Below, piece by piece: positions 24,114-32,936 of a stretch of 64,000 bases of DNA (its first letter is position 1; every line of letters begins with the position of its first letter). The position numbers and the translations under genes were made by a program. Below the pieces are notes generated by a model that saw only the letters and a list, made by a program, of their open reading frames with translations, was not told the DNA's origin and ran no database searches. The stretch comes from DATBGO01 sp963695645 (GTDB taxonomy: Bacteria > Actinomycetota > Actinomycetes > Streptosporangiales > Streptosporangiaceae): the NCBI GenBank assembly GCA_963695645.1, contig CAVOHC010000012.1, positions 62,001 to 126,000 of the forward strand, given 5' to 3'.

Positions 24114-26891
24114 ATGGCTGAGTCGCCCGCCATGGGCGCATCGAAGGTGGCCGTGTCCGAGCCGGATGTGCTGCTGGCCACCAAGCTGCATATGCCCGGG
24201 CCGCGGCCGGACCTCGTGCCGCGGCCGCGGCTGGTGGAGGCGCTCGATGAGGGACTGAGCCGAGGGGTGGCCCTGGTCTGCGCACCGGCCGGCTACGGCA
24301 AGACGGTGCTGCTGGCCGACTGGGTCCGGCGCGGCCAGCAGCCGGTGGCCTGGCTGTCGCTGGACGCCGGCGACAACGACCCGGCGCGGTTCTGGCACCA
24401 CGCTGTGGCCGCGCTGGACCGGGCCCGCCCGGGGATCGCCGGGCGGGTGGGCCCGCTGCTCGGCCCTCCGGCGCCGCCGTCGTTCGAGGGGCTGGTGACG
24501 GCGCTGGTCAACGAGCTGGCCGCCGGGCCCGGTGGCGACGAGGCGCTGATCCTCGACGACTACCATCTGATCGGCGCCGAACCGGTGCACGCGTCGGTGG
24601 GGTTCTTGCTGGAGCACCGTCCGCCCGGGCTGCACCTGGTGCTGGTCAGCCGCAGCGACCCGCCGCTGGGACTGGCGCGGCTGCGGGCCAGCGGGCAGCT
24701 GGCGGAGCTGCGCGCCGCCGAGCTGCGGTTCACTCCCGGGGAGGCGGCGGCGCTGCTACAGCAGGTGGTGGCCGGCGCCGGCGTGACCCTGCCCGATGCA
24801 GACGTGGCGGCGCTGGCGGCCCGCACCGAAGGGTGGGCAGCCGGGCTGCAACTGGCAGGCCTGTCGCTGCGCGGCCAGGCGGATGTCGCGGGGTTCGTGG
24901 CGGCGTTCACCGGCAGCCACCGTTACGTGCTGGATTACCTGGCCGGGGAGGTGCTGGAACGCCAGGGCGAGCAGGTGCGCAGCTTCTTGCTGGAGACCTC
25001 GGTGCTGGAACGGCTGTCGGGGCAGCTGTGCGATGCGGTGACCGGCCGCACCGGCAGCCAGGCGCTGCTGGAGCGGGCGGAGCGGGCCGGCCTGTTCCTG
25101 GTGGCGCTGGATGAGGTGCGCGGCTGGTGGCGCTACCATCACCTGTTCGCCGACCTGCTGCGCGCCCGCCTGCAGCAGCAACAGCCCGCCCGGGTGGCGC
25201 AGCTGCATCGCAACGCCGCGGCCTGGTATGAGGAGCATGGGCTCGCCGATGAGGCGATCCGGCATGCGGTGGCCGCCGGGCAGCTGACCTGGGCCGGCCA
25301 GCTGATCGAACGGCACTTCGACACCTTCTACAGCGTGCGCGGCGAAGGCGCGACGATCCAGCGGTGGCTGTCGGCGCTCCCCGCTGACCTGGTCCGGTCC
25401 CGCCCCCGGCTCTTGCTGGCGCAGGCGCAACTGGCGCTCACAGGTGGCCGCCTGGAGACAGTGGAGCCGCTGCTCGAAGCGGCCGAGCGCGCGCCCGCTG
25501 GCGCGGCCGATGAGCCGTTCGAGCCGACCATCGGCAGGGCCGGCAGCCTGCTAGTGAACGTCCCCGCGCACATCGCGCTCGATCGCAGCTACCTCGCCCA
25601 GTTCCGCGGTGACGCCGAGGCCACGACCGCGTTCGCCTCGCGGGCCCTGGCCCAGCTCGGCGAGGGCGAGTGGATGCTGAACGCCGCGGTCCAGGGATTT
25701 CTGGCCGTGGCCGAGTGGCTCCGCGGCCGGCTCGCTGAGGCTGAGCATGCTTTCATCTCTGGCATCGCTGGGTGGCAAGAGGCCGACCAGCCCACTCTGA
25801 GCGCGTGGGGCGGCTATTCACTCAGCCAGGTTCAGCTTGCCCGGGGCCACCTGGATGCGGCGGTCCGGACATGCCAGCAGGCACTGGAAATCACCGCCTT
25901 GCCCGGCGGGCCGCCGTCGGCGGCCGCAGGCCCGGCATTTGTGAGCCTGGCCGAGGTGGCCTACCGGCGCTGCGAACTCGACAGCGCGCTCCGGCTTGTC
26001 ACCGAGGGCATCGCGCTGTGCCGTCGATTCGTCTACATCCCGCCGCTGGCCGCAGGCCTGGTGACGCTGGCATGGATCCGGCAGGCCACCGGTGACCCAG
26101 CCGGGGCGCTGGAGGCAATCGGCGAGGCCGGGCGGGTCTCGCCGGGCATGCCCGGCCTGCTCAATCCGGTCCCGGCGCAGAAGGTGCGGCTGCTGCTGGC
26201 CCAGGGCGACCTGGCCGCCGCCGCTCACTGGACGCAAGAAATCGGCCTCAGCGCGGACGACGAGCCGGACTATCCGCGGGAGCCGGGGCACCTGGTACTG
26301 GCCCGGGTGCTGCTCGCCCAGGACCGGCCCGGCCCGGCGGTCGCGCTGCTGGGCCGGCTGCACGCCGCGGCGGCCGCCCAGGACCGGGCCGGCAGCGTCA
26401 TCGAGATCGGCGCGCTGCGGGCGCGGGCGCTGGCGGCGGCCGGCGAGGAAGCCGCCGCGGTGGCTGCTCTGGCCGCGGCGCTGGCGCTGGCCTGCCCGCA
26501 GGGCTATGTCCGGGTCTTCGCCGACGAGGGCCCGCCGATGGCCGCGCTGCTGGGTCGGCTGATCGCGGCCCAGCGCACGAGCCAGGCCGCCGAAGGAATC
26601 CCCTTGGGGTGCCTGGCCCGGCTCCAGCACGCGTTTGACCCGGCGCGCGCCACTCTTGGACCCGGGCGAAGCACGTCCGAAGTGACCGGCCTGGTCGAGC
26701 CGCTGACCGGCCGCGAGCTGGAGGTGCTGTCGATGCTGGCGGCGGGGAGGTCGAACCGGGCCATTGCAGCGGAGCTGGTAGTCGCCCTCGACACCGTCAA
26801 GAAGCACGTCGGCCACATAATGGCCAAGATCGGCGCGGCCAACCGCACCGAGGCCGTCGCCCGGGCGCGCCAGCTGGGCCTGATCCCCTAG
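24114..26891 (+). CDS. LAL/MalT-type LuxR-family transcriptional regulator
   Basis: At 925 residues this matches the large ATP-binding LuxR (LAL) class. The Walker A motif is APAGYGKT (residues 57-64), the Walker B region is LILDDYHLI, a MalT-like winged-helix and a TPR-rich middle part follow, and the C-terminal LuxR helix-turn-helix is PLTGRELEVLSMLAAGRSNRAIAAELVVALDTVKKHV. Such proteins bind an inducer and ATP and activate transcription. It is divergent from the whiB7 operon (292 bases apart). A deleted copy of its 3' end lies at 20669-20812. A second possible ATG is at 24132. Confidence 0.9.
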   Translation: MAESPAMGASKVAVSEPDVLLATKLHMPGPRPDLVPRPRLVEALDEGLSRGVALVCAPAGYGKTVLLADWVRRGQQPVAWLSLDAGDNDPARFWHHAVAALDRARPGIAGRVGPLLGPPAPPSFEGLVTALVNELAAGPGGDEALILDDYHLIGAEPVHASVGFLLEHRPPGLHLVLVSRSDPPLGLARLRASGQLAELRAAELRFTPGEAAALLQQVVAGAGVTLPDADVAALAARTEGWAAGLQLAGLSLRGQADVAGFVAAFTGSHRYVLDYLAGEVLERQGEQVRSFLLETSVLERLSGQLCDAVTGRTGSQALLERAERAGLFLVALDEVRGWWRYHHLFADLLRARLQQQQPARVAQLHRNAAAWYEEHGLADEAIRHAVAAGQLTWAGQLIERHFDTFYSVRGEGATIQRWLSALPADLVRSRPRLLLAQAQLALTGGRLETVEPLLEAAERAPAGAADEPFEPTIGRAGSLLVNVPAHIALDRSYLAQFRGDAEATTAFASRALAQLGEGEWMLNAAVQGFLAVAEWLRGRLAEAEHAFISGIAGWQEADQPTLSAWGGYSLSQVQLARGHLDAAVRTCQQALEITALPGGPPSAAAGPAFVSLAEVAYRRCELDSALRLVTEGIALCRRFVYIPPLAAGLVTLAWIRQATGDPAGALEAIGEAGRVSPGMPGLLNPVPAQKVRLLLAQGDLAAAAHWTQEIGLSADDEPDYPREPGHLVLARVLLAQDRPGPAVALLGRLHAAAAAQDRAGSVIEIGALRARALAAAGEEAAAVAALAAALALACPQGYVRVFADEGPPMAALLGRLIAAQRTSQAAEGIPLGCLARLQHAFDPARATLGPGRSTSEVTGLVEPLTGRELEVLSMLAAGRSNRAIAAELVVALDTVKKHVGHIMAKIGAANRTEAVARARQLGLIP

Positions 26892-26959
26892 CGAGCGCCA
26901 TCGCCCATCCGCATGGCACCTTCGTGCCGGCGCAACGGCCGCCGAAGATTAACCCGGGG

Positions 26960-26975
26960 TGATATCTTGATAGCA
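26960..26975 (+). promoter_or_regulatory. 8-bp direct repeat just before the RHH gene
   Basis: TGATATCT and TGATAGCA lie head to tail immediately before ATG 26978. RHH antitoxins bind such short repeats to repress their own operon, so this may be the autoregulatory operator. Confidence 0.35.
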
Positions 26976-26977
26976 TC

Positions 26978-27214
26978 ATGCCGATGAAGCCAGGAAGCAC
27001 CAAGAACCTGCTGCTGCGCCTCGACCCCGGCCTGGCCGAGCGCCTGCAGATCGTGGCCGAGGTCGAGTGCCGCCCGGTCTCCGACGTCGTGCGCGAGGCC
27101 ATCACCAAGCTGGTCGAGCAGCGCCGCGGCGACAAGCGGTTCCTGCGGCTGCTGGATGACAATCTCGCCCGCCACCAGGAGGCGCTCAAGCTGCTCCGGG
27201 ACGACCAGCCGTGA
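26978..27214 (+). CDS. Ribbon-helix-helix antitoxin-like protein
   Basis: The 78-residue protein has a ribbon (KNLLLRLDPGLAERLQIVAE) followed by the helix pair CRPVSDVVREAITKLVEQRR, the RHH DNA-binding fold, with a charged C-terminal helix that would contact a toxin. It overlaps the next gene by 4 bases (GTGA), as antitoxin-toxin pairs usually do. In related Doc/Fic modules the antitoxin neutralises the toxin and represses the operon. An alternative ATG is two codons downstream. Confidence 0.8.
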   Translation: MPMKPGSTKNLLLRLDPGLAERLQIVAEVECRPVSDVVREAITKLVEQRRGDKRFLRLLDDNLARHQEALKLLRDDQP

Positions 27215-28437
27215 TCGCGCTTGAGGTCGCTGACCTGGTCGTCATCGCCAGCCGCACGCTCAGCCTGGACAGTAGCCAAGTGCTCGACCTGCTCGACCCT
27301 GCCGCCGCCGAGGACGCCCTGGCCCAGGCACGGCCAGGCAGCGAACCCGGCGGGCCAGCCACCCAGGCCGCGGCGCTCCTGCACGCACTCGTGTGCCAGC
27401 AGCCGTTGCGGCACGGCAATCAGCAGGTCGCGCTGGCGGCCACGCTGCAGTTCCTGGGCCTCAACGGCTGGGACGTGGACCCGGAGCCGCCTGGGCCCAT
27501 CGCAGCCGTGATCGCAGATATCGCGGCCGGCACGCTCAGCACAACGGACCTTGCGGATTGGCTGGCCCCCCGGCTGCGTCCCAGCGACCGCGCCGGGGCC
27601 CGCATGAAGGAGGCGCCAATGCGAGGACGTCCAGCGCTGCCGCTTGCCGAAAGGATCAAGAGGGCAACAATGAGGAAACAGCCCAAGGGAATGTTCCAGC
27701 GGTTCACCGATCGCGCCCGGCGGGCCGTCCACCTCGCTCAAGACGAAGCCCGGCTGCTGCGCCACGACTACATCGGCACCGAGCACCTCCTGCTCGCCCT
27801 GCTCTACGAGGAGGAGGGCGTCGCCGCCAAGGCGCTAGCGTCGCTGAGCATCTCCCGGGAGGACGTGCGAGTCCAGGCCGAGGAGATCATCGGCTACGGC
27901 CAGAGTGCCGCCGCGGGCCCCATCCCGTTCACGGCACCAGCCAAGAAGGCGCTGGAGTTGTCGCTGCGGGAGGCGCTCCAGCTTGGGCACCACTACATCG
28001 GCACCGGGCACCTGCTGCTGGGCCTGCTCCGCGAGGGCGAGGGCATCGCCGCCCAGGTGCTGACCGGACTCGGCACCGACCATGCCCGGGTCCGGGACCG
28101 GGTGCTGGATCTGCTGGCCGACGGCTGCGGGCAGGCAGATCCGCAGACGCAGCTGGTCGCTGACCTCGTCGACGCCGCGGAGCAGCTCACCCAGGTGCGG
28201 CGGCAAAAGGAGACCGCGTTCGACGCGGGGGACCTCGACAACGCCTCTGCGCTGCGCGACCGGGAAAGACAGTTGCTTGCCGACAAGATGAGACTGGAGC
28301 AGAAGTTGACAGTCGGCGTGCGTGGTCAGGCCATAGTCGCGGAAAACCAGCGGCTGCACCGCGAGCTCGATCGCCTGCGCCACCTGCTCCACCAGCACGG
28401 CGTCGAGCCAGACGGCAGCACCGCCCGAACCGCTTGA
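27211..28437 (+). CDS. Degenerate Doc-like domain fused to ClpC N-domain and UVR motif
   Basis: The 408-residue frame is a composite. Residues 1-125 resemble actinobacterial Doc/Fic toxins, but the active motif (normally HxFxDGNKR) reads QPLRHGNQQVA, with the catalytic His and the basic residues lost. Residues 161-305 are a double Clp N-terminal repeat (MFQRFTDRARRAVHLAQDEA, YIGTEHLLLALLYEEEG, then YIGTGHLLLGLLREGEG). Residues 326-360 are a UVR/coiled-coil motif. There is no AAA+ ATPase. A perfect AAGGAGG 5 bases before an in-frame ATG at 27619 (Met137) could express the Clp part alone. A role as protease adaptor or decoy is inferred. The toxin activity is probably gone. Confidence 0.8.
   Translation: MIALEVADLVVIASRTLSLDSSQVLDLLDPAAAEDALAQARPGSEPGGPATQAAALLHALVCQQPLRHGNQQVALAATLQFLGLNGWDVDPEPPGPIAAVIADIAAGTLSTTDLADWLAPRLRPSDRAGARMKEAPMRGRPALPLAERIKRATMRKQPKGMFQRFTDRARRAVHLAQDEARLLRHDYIGTEHLLLALLYEEEGVAAKALASLSISREDVRVQAEEIIGYGQSAAAGPIPFTAPAKKALELSLREALQLGHHYIGTGHLLLGLLREGEGIAAQVLTGLGTDHARVRDRVLDLLADGCGQADPQTQLVADLVDAAEQLTQVRRQKETAFDAGDLDNASALRDRERQLLADKMRLEQKLTVGVRGQAIVAENQRLHRELDRLRHLLHQHGVEPDGSTARTA
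27607..27613 (+). promoter_or_regulatory. Internal Shine-Dalgarno inside the Doc-ClpN frame
   Basis: AAGGAGG lies 5 bases before ATG 27619, at the junction between the Doc-like and Clp parts. It would start a 272-residue protein in the same frame. Its strength suggests either two products or that the fusion arose from two adjacent genes. Confidence 0.6.
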
Positions 28438-28640
28438 GGCGCCGATCTGCCCGTCGCTCGCACAACGACCGGCCAGGCGCCTTGCGAAGTGCAGGGAAGC
28501 GATCGCAATGCCAGCGAATGATGTGAAAGCCAGAGTTCGGCGGCATGGGGGACATTCATGTGCCGGAGGCTGACGGCACCGGGCGGATGCGACTGTGGAT
28601 ACCAGGACCAACCCAGCCTGGCGCCGCCTCAAGCCGCCGG

Positions 28641-29951
28641 TCATTTCGGCCGGTTGTCGACAAGCCGCCGAGCCTTGCCCGAAGAGGATCGCTCGATTCC
28701 GCCCGGCTCCACCACGTCCACAGCGCAGCTCACCCCGATGACGTCCTTGATCCGCTTCTTGACCTGCTTGGCCATGTCCGCGCGCTCATGGCCCGCGGAG
28801 AAGTCAGGCCGGGCCTCGACGCGAACCTCCAGGGCGTCCATCCGACCGGACTTGCTGAGCACGCACTGAAAATGCGCGGTCAGGCCCGGGATTCCCAGGA
28901 CGATCTCCTCGATTTGGCTCGGGAACAGGTTGACGCCTCGCAGGATGATCATATCGTCGCTGCGCCCGGTGATCTTCTCCATTCTGCGCATTGAACGCGC
29001 AGTGCCGGGCAGCAGGCGGGTGAGGTCCCTGGTCCGGTACCGGACAACGGGGAAGGCTTCCTTGGTGAGCGAGGTGAAGACTAGCTCGCCCTTCTCGCCA
29101 GCGGGAAGTAGCTGGCACGTCACCGGGTCAATGATCTCGGGATAGAAATGGTCTTCCCAGATGTGCAGGCCGTCTTTGGTTTCGACGGCTTCGCTCGCCA
29201 CGCCGGGGCCGATGACCTCCGACAGCCCGTAGATGTCGACCGCATGCATGTCGAGTCTGGTTTCCATCTCGGCGCGCATGTCCTCGGTCCAGGGCTCAGC
29301 GCCGAAGATGCCCACCTTCAGGGAGGTGCTCCTCGGGTTGATGTTCTGGCGCTCCATCTCGTCCATGATCGACAGCATGTAGGAGGGCGTCACCACGATG
29401 ATGTCGGGCTCGAAATCCTTGATCAGCTGTACCTGGCGCTCGGTCTGGCCGCCTGCTACCGGAATGACCGGGCAGCCCAGTCGCTCGGCGCCGTAGTGGA
29501 GCCCCAGGCCGCCGGTGAACAGCCCGTACCCGTAGGCGTTGTGCACTTTCATCCCAGGCCGGCCACCGGCCGCGCGGATGCTGCGCGCGACGACCGAGGT
29601 CCACATGTCAAGGTCGTTCTGGGTGTAGCCGACGACGATCGGCTTGCCGGTGGTACCGCTCGAGCAGTGGATCCGGCGGATCTGCTCCATCGGAACGGCG
29701 AACAGCCCGAAGGGATAGTTGTCGCGCAGATCCGTCTTGACGGTGAAGGGAAACCGTGACAGGTCCGACAGCTCGGTCAGGTCATCGGGGTGAACTCCGT
29801 GGTCATCGAAGTTCTTGCGATAGAAGGGCACGTTGTTGTACGCGTGCGCCAGTGACCATTTCATCCGCTCAAGTTGCAGCGCCTCGATTTCGTCACGGGA
29901 GGCCCTCTCGATCGGCTCGAGGTCTTCCTCGCGCGGGGACAGATCTAGCAT
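28641..29951 (-). CDS. paaK: Phenylacetate-CoA ligase
   Basis: This 436-residue adenylate-forming enzyme activates phenylacetate to phenylacetyl-CoA in the cytoplasm. The P-loop-like motif is SSGTTGKP (residues 97-104). AYGYGLFTGGLGLHYG and GAEPWTEDMR are PaaK hallmarks, and the C-terminal part has RYRTRDLT, ITGRSDDMIILRGVNLFPSQIEE and a Lys in SSSGKARR. It lies downstream of paaABCDE on the same strand, 175 bases after paaE, and supplies the epoxidase substrate. Confidence 0.95.
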   Translation of the reverse strand: MLDLSPREEDLEPIERASRDEIEALQLERMKWSLAHAYNNVPFYRKNFDDHGVHPDDLTELSDLSRFPFTVKTDLRDNYPFGLFAVPMEQIRRIHCSSGTTGKPIVVGYTQNDLDMWTSVVARSIRAAGGRPGMKVHNAYGYGLFTGGLGLHYGAERLGCPVIPVAGGQTERQVQLIKDFEPDIIVVTPSYMLSIMDEMERQNINPRSTSLKVGIFGAEPWTEDMRAEMETRLDMHAVDIYGLSEVIGPGVASEAVETKDGLHIWEDHFYPEIIDPVTCQLLPAGEKGELVFTSLTKEAFPVVRYRTRDLTRLLPGTARSMRRMEKITGRSDDMIILRGVNLFPSQIEEIVLGIPGLTAHFQCVLSKSGRMDALEVRVEARPDFSAGHERADMAKQVKKRIKDVIGVSCAVDVVEPGGIERSSSGKARRLVDNRPK

Positions 29952-30126
29952 GGTGGGCTCCCTCTCTCGTGCTGACGGCCCGTCACGGGTGACTCAACGA
30001 GAACTGCGTTACCTTGCCCGACGCCGATGCGCATGGTGCCTTGGCCTCGCCCGCACGGATCTGCCGCGCGCCCCAGTGGCCAACGGCCCTGATCCCGTCT
30101 AATAGGTATCATCGGCGCATACGTGC

Positions 30127-31281
30127 CTATTGGTCGAAGTCTAGGACCACGTCGTCTGACGTGGGGTACGCCTGGCAGGCCAGGACATAGCCAGCTTCAG
30201 TCTCCTCCGGCTCCAGGGCGAAGTTCTGGATCATTTCGACAGAGCCGCTGACCAGCCGGGCACGGCAGGTCCCGCAGACGCCGTTCTTGCAGGCGTATGG
30301 GGCATCGCCGCGAAGCCGCAGGGTCGCGTCCAGGATCGGCTCGGTGTTGCCCGGCAGCTGGAACGACGTGCCGCGGCCGTCGAGGATGACCGTGACGGTG
30401 AACCCCCTGGCCGTGCCGTCGTCAGCAGTCGGCGGCCGGCGAGGCGGCGCGGCGTCGGCGTGAAACAGCTCGCGGCGGATGACCTTGTCGTCGACTCCGC
30501 GGCTCCGCAGCGTGTCCCGGACCATGTCGGTCAATCCGAGCGGCCCGCACAGGAACCACTCGTCGACGGGGGGGTGACTGGCGAAGCTGTCCAGTATTGC
30601 CGTCAGCCGCTCCGGGTCGAGCGTGCCGGAGAGTATTTCTGCCTCCTGGCGTTCCCCGTCCAGCACGTGGAAGACCTGCAGCCTGCCCAGATACTTGTTC
30701 TTCAGGTCCTCGACGTCCTCCAGGAACATGATGCTGTTGGTGTTGCGATTGACGAAAATGAGCGTCGCCCGGCTGCCTGGCTCCGCCTCGAGCGCCGAAG
30801 CCAGGATCGACAGTATCGGGGTGATTCCCGACCCGGCCGCGATGGCGCCGTAGTGCCTGGCTTGCGCCGGGTCGAGCGGCGTGCAGAAACTGCCGGTCGG
30901 GCTGAGCACCTCGAGGCTGTCGCCCACTTGAAGTCGTTCGATGGCGTAACTCGAGAACACCCCGCCGGGAAGTCTCTTCACCCCGATCCGCAAGACGCCC
31001 GAGTTCGCCGGCGTGCAGATCGAGTAGTTGCGGCGGATGTCGTCGCCGGCGATGGTGGCCCGCACCGCCAGATGCTGCCCGGGCAGGAACGAGAACTCCT
31101 CCCGGAGATGCTCCGGCACCTCGAAGGTAATGGCGATGGCATCATCGGTGATCCGGTCGAGCCTGGCTACCTTCAGCAAGTGAAAGGCTGCACGTTTCCG
31201 CGATGTAGACGCGATGGCAGTCGCTTGATGAAGCCGAGGGGCCGCCGAGGGCTTCCTTGCCTTTCTTATTGAACTGGTCAT
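30127..31281 (-). CDS. paaE: Phenylacetyl-CoA epoxidase reductase subunit
   Basis: The 384-residue protein has an N-terminal FAD/NADPH reductase of the ferredoxin-NADP reductase type (RRNYSICTP for FAD; GSGITPILSIL for NAD(P)H) and a C-terminal plant-type [2Fe-2S] domain (CKNGVCGTCRARL and a distal Cys in VLACQ). It passes electrons from NADPH to the PaaA diiron site. Start 31281 gives about 25 extra basic residues relative to relatives; the domain begins near RAAFHLLKVARL. It is 31 bases after paaD. Confidence 0.93.
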   Translation of the reverse strand: MTSSIRKARKPSAAPRLHQATAIASTSRKRAAFHLLKVARLDRITDDAIAITFEVPEHLREEFSFLPGQHLAVRATIAGDDIRRNYSICTPANSGVLRIGVKRLPGGVFSSYAIERLQVGDSLEVLSPTGSFCTPLDPAQARHYGAIAAGSGITPILSILASALEAEPGSRATLIFVNRNTNSIMFLEDVEDLKNKYLGRLQVFHVLDGERQEAEILSGTLDPERLTAILDSFASHPPVDEWFLCGPLGLTDMVRDTLRSRGVDDKVIRRELFHADAAPPRRPPTADDGTARGFTVTVILDGRGTSFQLPGNTEPILDATLRLRGDAPYACKNGVCGTCRARLVSGSVEMIQNFALEPEETEAGYVLACQAYPTSDDVVLDFDQ

Positions 31282-31312
31282 CGTCCGCCCGTGTCGTCAC
31301 TGGCTGGCTGGT

Positions 31313-31825
31313 TCACAGAACCTTGAAATAGTCGAACGGTTCACGACAGCTGTCGCATACATACTGTGCCTTGCACGCCGTCGACCCGAACCTGCTGACC
31401 TCGCGGGTCTGCGTTGCGCCGCATTGGGGACAGGCAACTTCACTCGCGGGAGGCCGTATGCCCAGAGTCAGACTGACAGTGCCCGGCTTCCGGTCCGGGG
31501 CGGGCGGAGCAATCCCGTACTCTTTCAGTTTCTGGCATCCGGCCGCGGTGATCCAGTCGGTGGTCCAGGCCGGCGCGAGGACAGTGTGGATCTCGACATC
31601 GTCATATCCGTCGTTCGCCAGAGCGGCGAGTATGTCCTGCCGGATCGCGTCCATGGCCGGGCAGCCCGAGTAGGTCGGGGTAATGGTGACATCGACGTGT
31701 CCGTTCTCATCCACCTCAACCGCGCGAAGAATGCCGAGGTCAGCGATGCTCAGCACGGGAATCTCCGGATCAAGCACGCCCTCCACCGATTCGCGCGGAG
31801 ACGTTCCGGCAGCCATAGTCACCAC
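31313..31825 (-). CDS. paaD: Phenylacetate degradation protein PaaD (iron-sulfur assembly-like)
   Basis: The 170-residue protein has a MIP18/DUF59 domain (LDPEIPVLSIADLGILRAVEV, TPTYSGCPAMDAI) and a C-terminal four-cysteine zinc/iron site (CPQCG and CDSCREPF). PaaD is thought to mature the Fe-S cluster of the epoxidase complex. The GTG at 31825 overlaps the paaC stop; ATG 31816, immediately after that stop, is equally possible. Confidence 0.92.
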   Translation of the reverse strand: MVTMAAGTSPRESVEGVLDPEIPVLSIADLGILRAVEVDENGHVDVTITPTYSGCPAMDAIRQDILAALANDGYDDVEIHTVLAPAWTTDWITAAGCQKLKEYGIAPPAPDRKPGTVSLTLGIRPPASEVACPQCGATQTREVSRFGSTACKAQYVCDSCREPFDYFKVL

Positions 31826-32574
31826 GTCGCCCCCGGGTGAAGTCGGTGCAGATACTGCATCTCGGCCAGCAGGTAGCCGAGGTGCTCACTGTGGCGGCCC
31901 GACCGCCCGGTTCCGGGCAGAACGTTCGACGTGGGCCGTTCCAGCGTCGCTTCGGCGAGTACCGCGTCGATGTCACGGTCCCATTCCGCTCTCAGCAGGC
32001 CCGGGTCGGGGGCGATGCCCGCGGCCACGAGTCGCCCGGTGACCTCGTCGGCCTCGAACAATTCACCGGTGAAGCGCCAGAGGTCATTCAGTGACTGCTG
32101 CATCCGCTCATGGGATTCACGCGTCCCGTCGCCGAGCCGGACCGCCCAGGTCGCCGCGTACTCACGATGGTAGGAAACCTCTTTGACCGCTTTTGCGGCG
32201 ATGGCGGCAAACGTCTCGTCGCTCGACGCTCTCAGCGCCCCGTACAGAGCCAGCTGGTAAGTCGCGAAGAGCAGCTGGCGTGCTATAGCCAGGCCGAAAT
32301 CATCGTTGTTAGGCTGCTCGACCAGCAGGCAGGACCGGAATTCGTCCTCGCGGCGGAGGTACGCGAAGTCGTCCTCGTCGCGGTTCTCGCCTTCCAGCTT
32401 GCCGGCGTAGGTCAGGAAGGAGCGGGCCTGTCCCAGCAGGTCGAGCCCGATGTTGGTGAGGGCTATGTCGTCTTCCAGCTGGGGCGCCTTGCTCGACCAT
32501 TCTGCCAGGCGGTGGCTGAGAATGAGCGCGTCATCGCCAAGGCGCAGGGCGTAGCTGAGCTGGTCGCCACTCAC
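31819..32574 (-). CDS. paaC: Phenylacetyl-CoA epoxidase structural subunit
   Basis: The 251-residue ferritin-like helical protein has LRLGDDALILSHRLAEW and DIALTNIGLDLLGQARSFLTYAG, then YHREYAATWAVRLGDGT, all typical of PaaC. It forms the stable PaaA-PaaC heterodimer in which PaaA carries the diiron centre. It overlaps paaB by 4 bases and paaD by 7 bases, so the operon is tightly coupled. Confidence 0.94.
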   Translation of the reverse strand: MSGDQLSYALRLGDDALILSHRLAEWSSKAPQLEDDIALTNIGLDLLGQARSFLTYAGKLEGENRDEDDFAYLRREDEFRSCLLVEQPNNDDFGLAIARQLLFATYQLALYGALRASSDETFAAIAAKAVKEVSYHREYAATWAVRLGDGTRESHERMQQSLNDLWRFTGELFEADEVTGRLVAAGIAPDPGLLRAEWDRDIDAVLAEATLERPTSNVLPGTGRSGRHSEHLGYLLAEMQYLHRLHPGATW

Positions 32575-32936
32575 ATCTGCACCCCACCAGGCACGTCGTA
32601 GAAAGTGGGGTGCCGGTAGATCTTGTCTGCGGCCGGCTCGAAGAACGCGTCCTTCTCGTCGGGGGAGGAGGCGGTGAGTGCTGTCGAGGGGACCACCCAG
32701 ATCGACACTCCCTCCTGCCGCCGGGTGTAGACGTCACGGGCGCTGTGCAGGGCCATTTCCGCGTCGGCCGCATGGAGGCTCCCGACGTGGTTGTGGGACA
32801 GGCCCCGGCGGGAGCGGACGAATACCTCGAACAGCGGCCAGCCGTCAGATCCGGCGGCTTCGCTGGAAGCGGCCGGCCCGCCGTTGACCGGGACGGCGCC
32901 GTGCCCGCCCGCTGCCGGCGCGTCGTCGTTGCTCAT
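32571..32936 (-). CDS. paaB: Phenylacetyl-CoA epoxidase subunit PaaB
   Basis: The 121-residue protein begins at ATG 32936, overlapping the paaA stop by 4 bases. The core WPLFEVFVRSRRGLSHNHVGSLHAADAEMALHSARDVYTRR is a clear PaaB match; the first 30 residues are a Gly/Ala-rich extension. PaaB bridges PaaAC heterodimers and is needed for electron transfer from PaaE. The frame stays open to 33308, but upstream codons are antisense to nothing sensible and overlap paaA. Confidence 0.94.
   Translation of the reverse strand: MSNDDAPAAGGHGAVPVNGGPAASSEAAGSDGWPLFEVFVRSRRGLSHNHVGSLHAADAEMALHSARDVYTRRQEGVSIWVVPSTALTASSPDEKDAFFEPAADKIYRHPTFYDVPGGVQM

Noticed and set aside
25818..26816. 332-codon open frame on the minus strand
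   Set aside because: It is antisense to the LAL regulator; composition is that of a GC-rich shadow.
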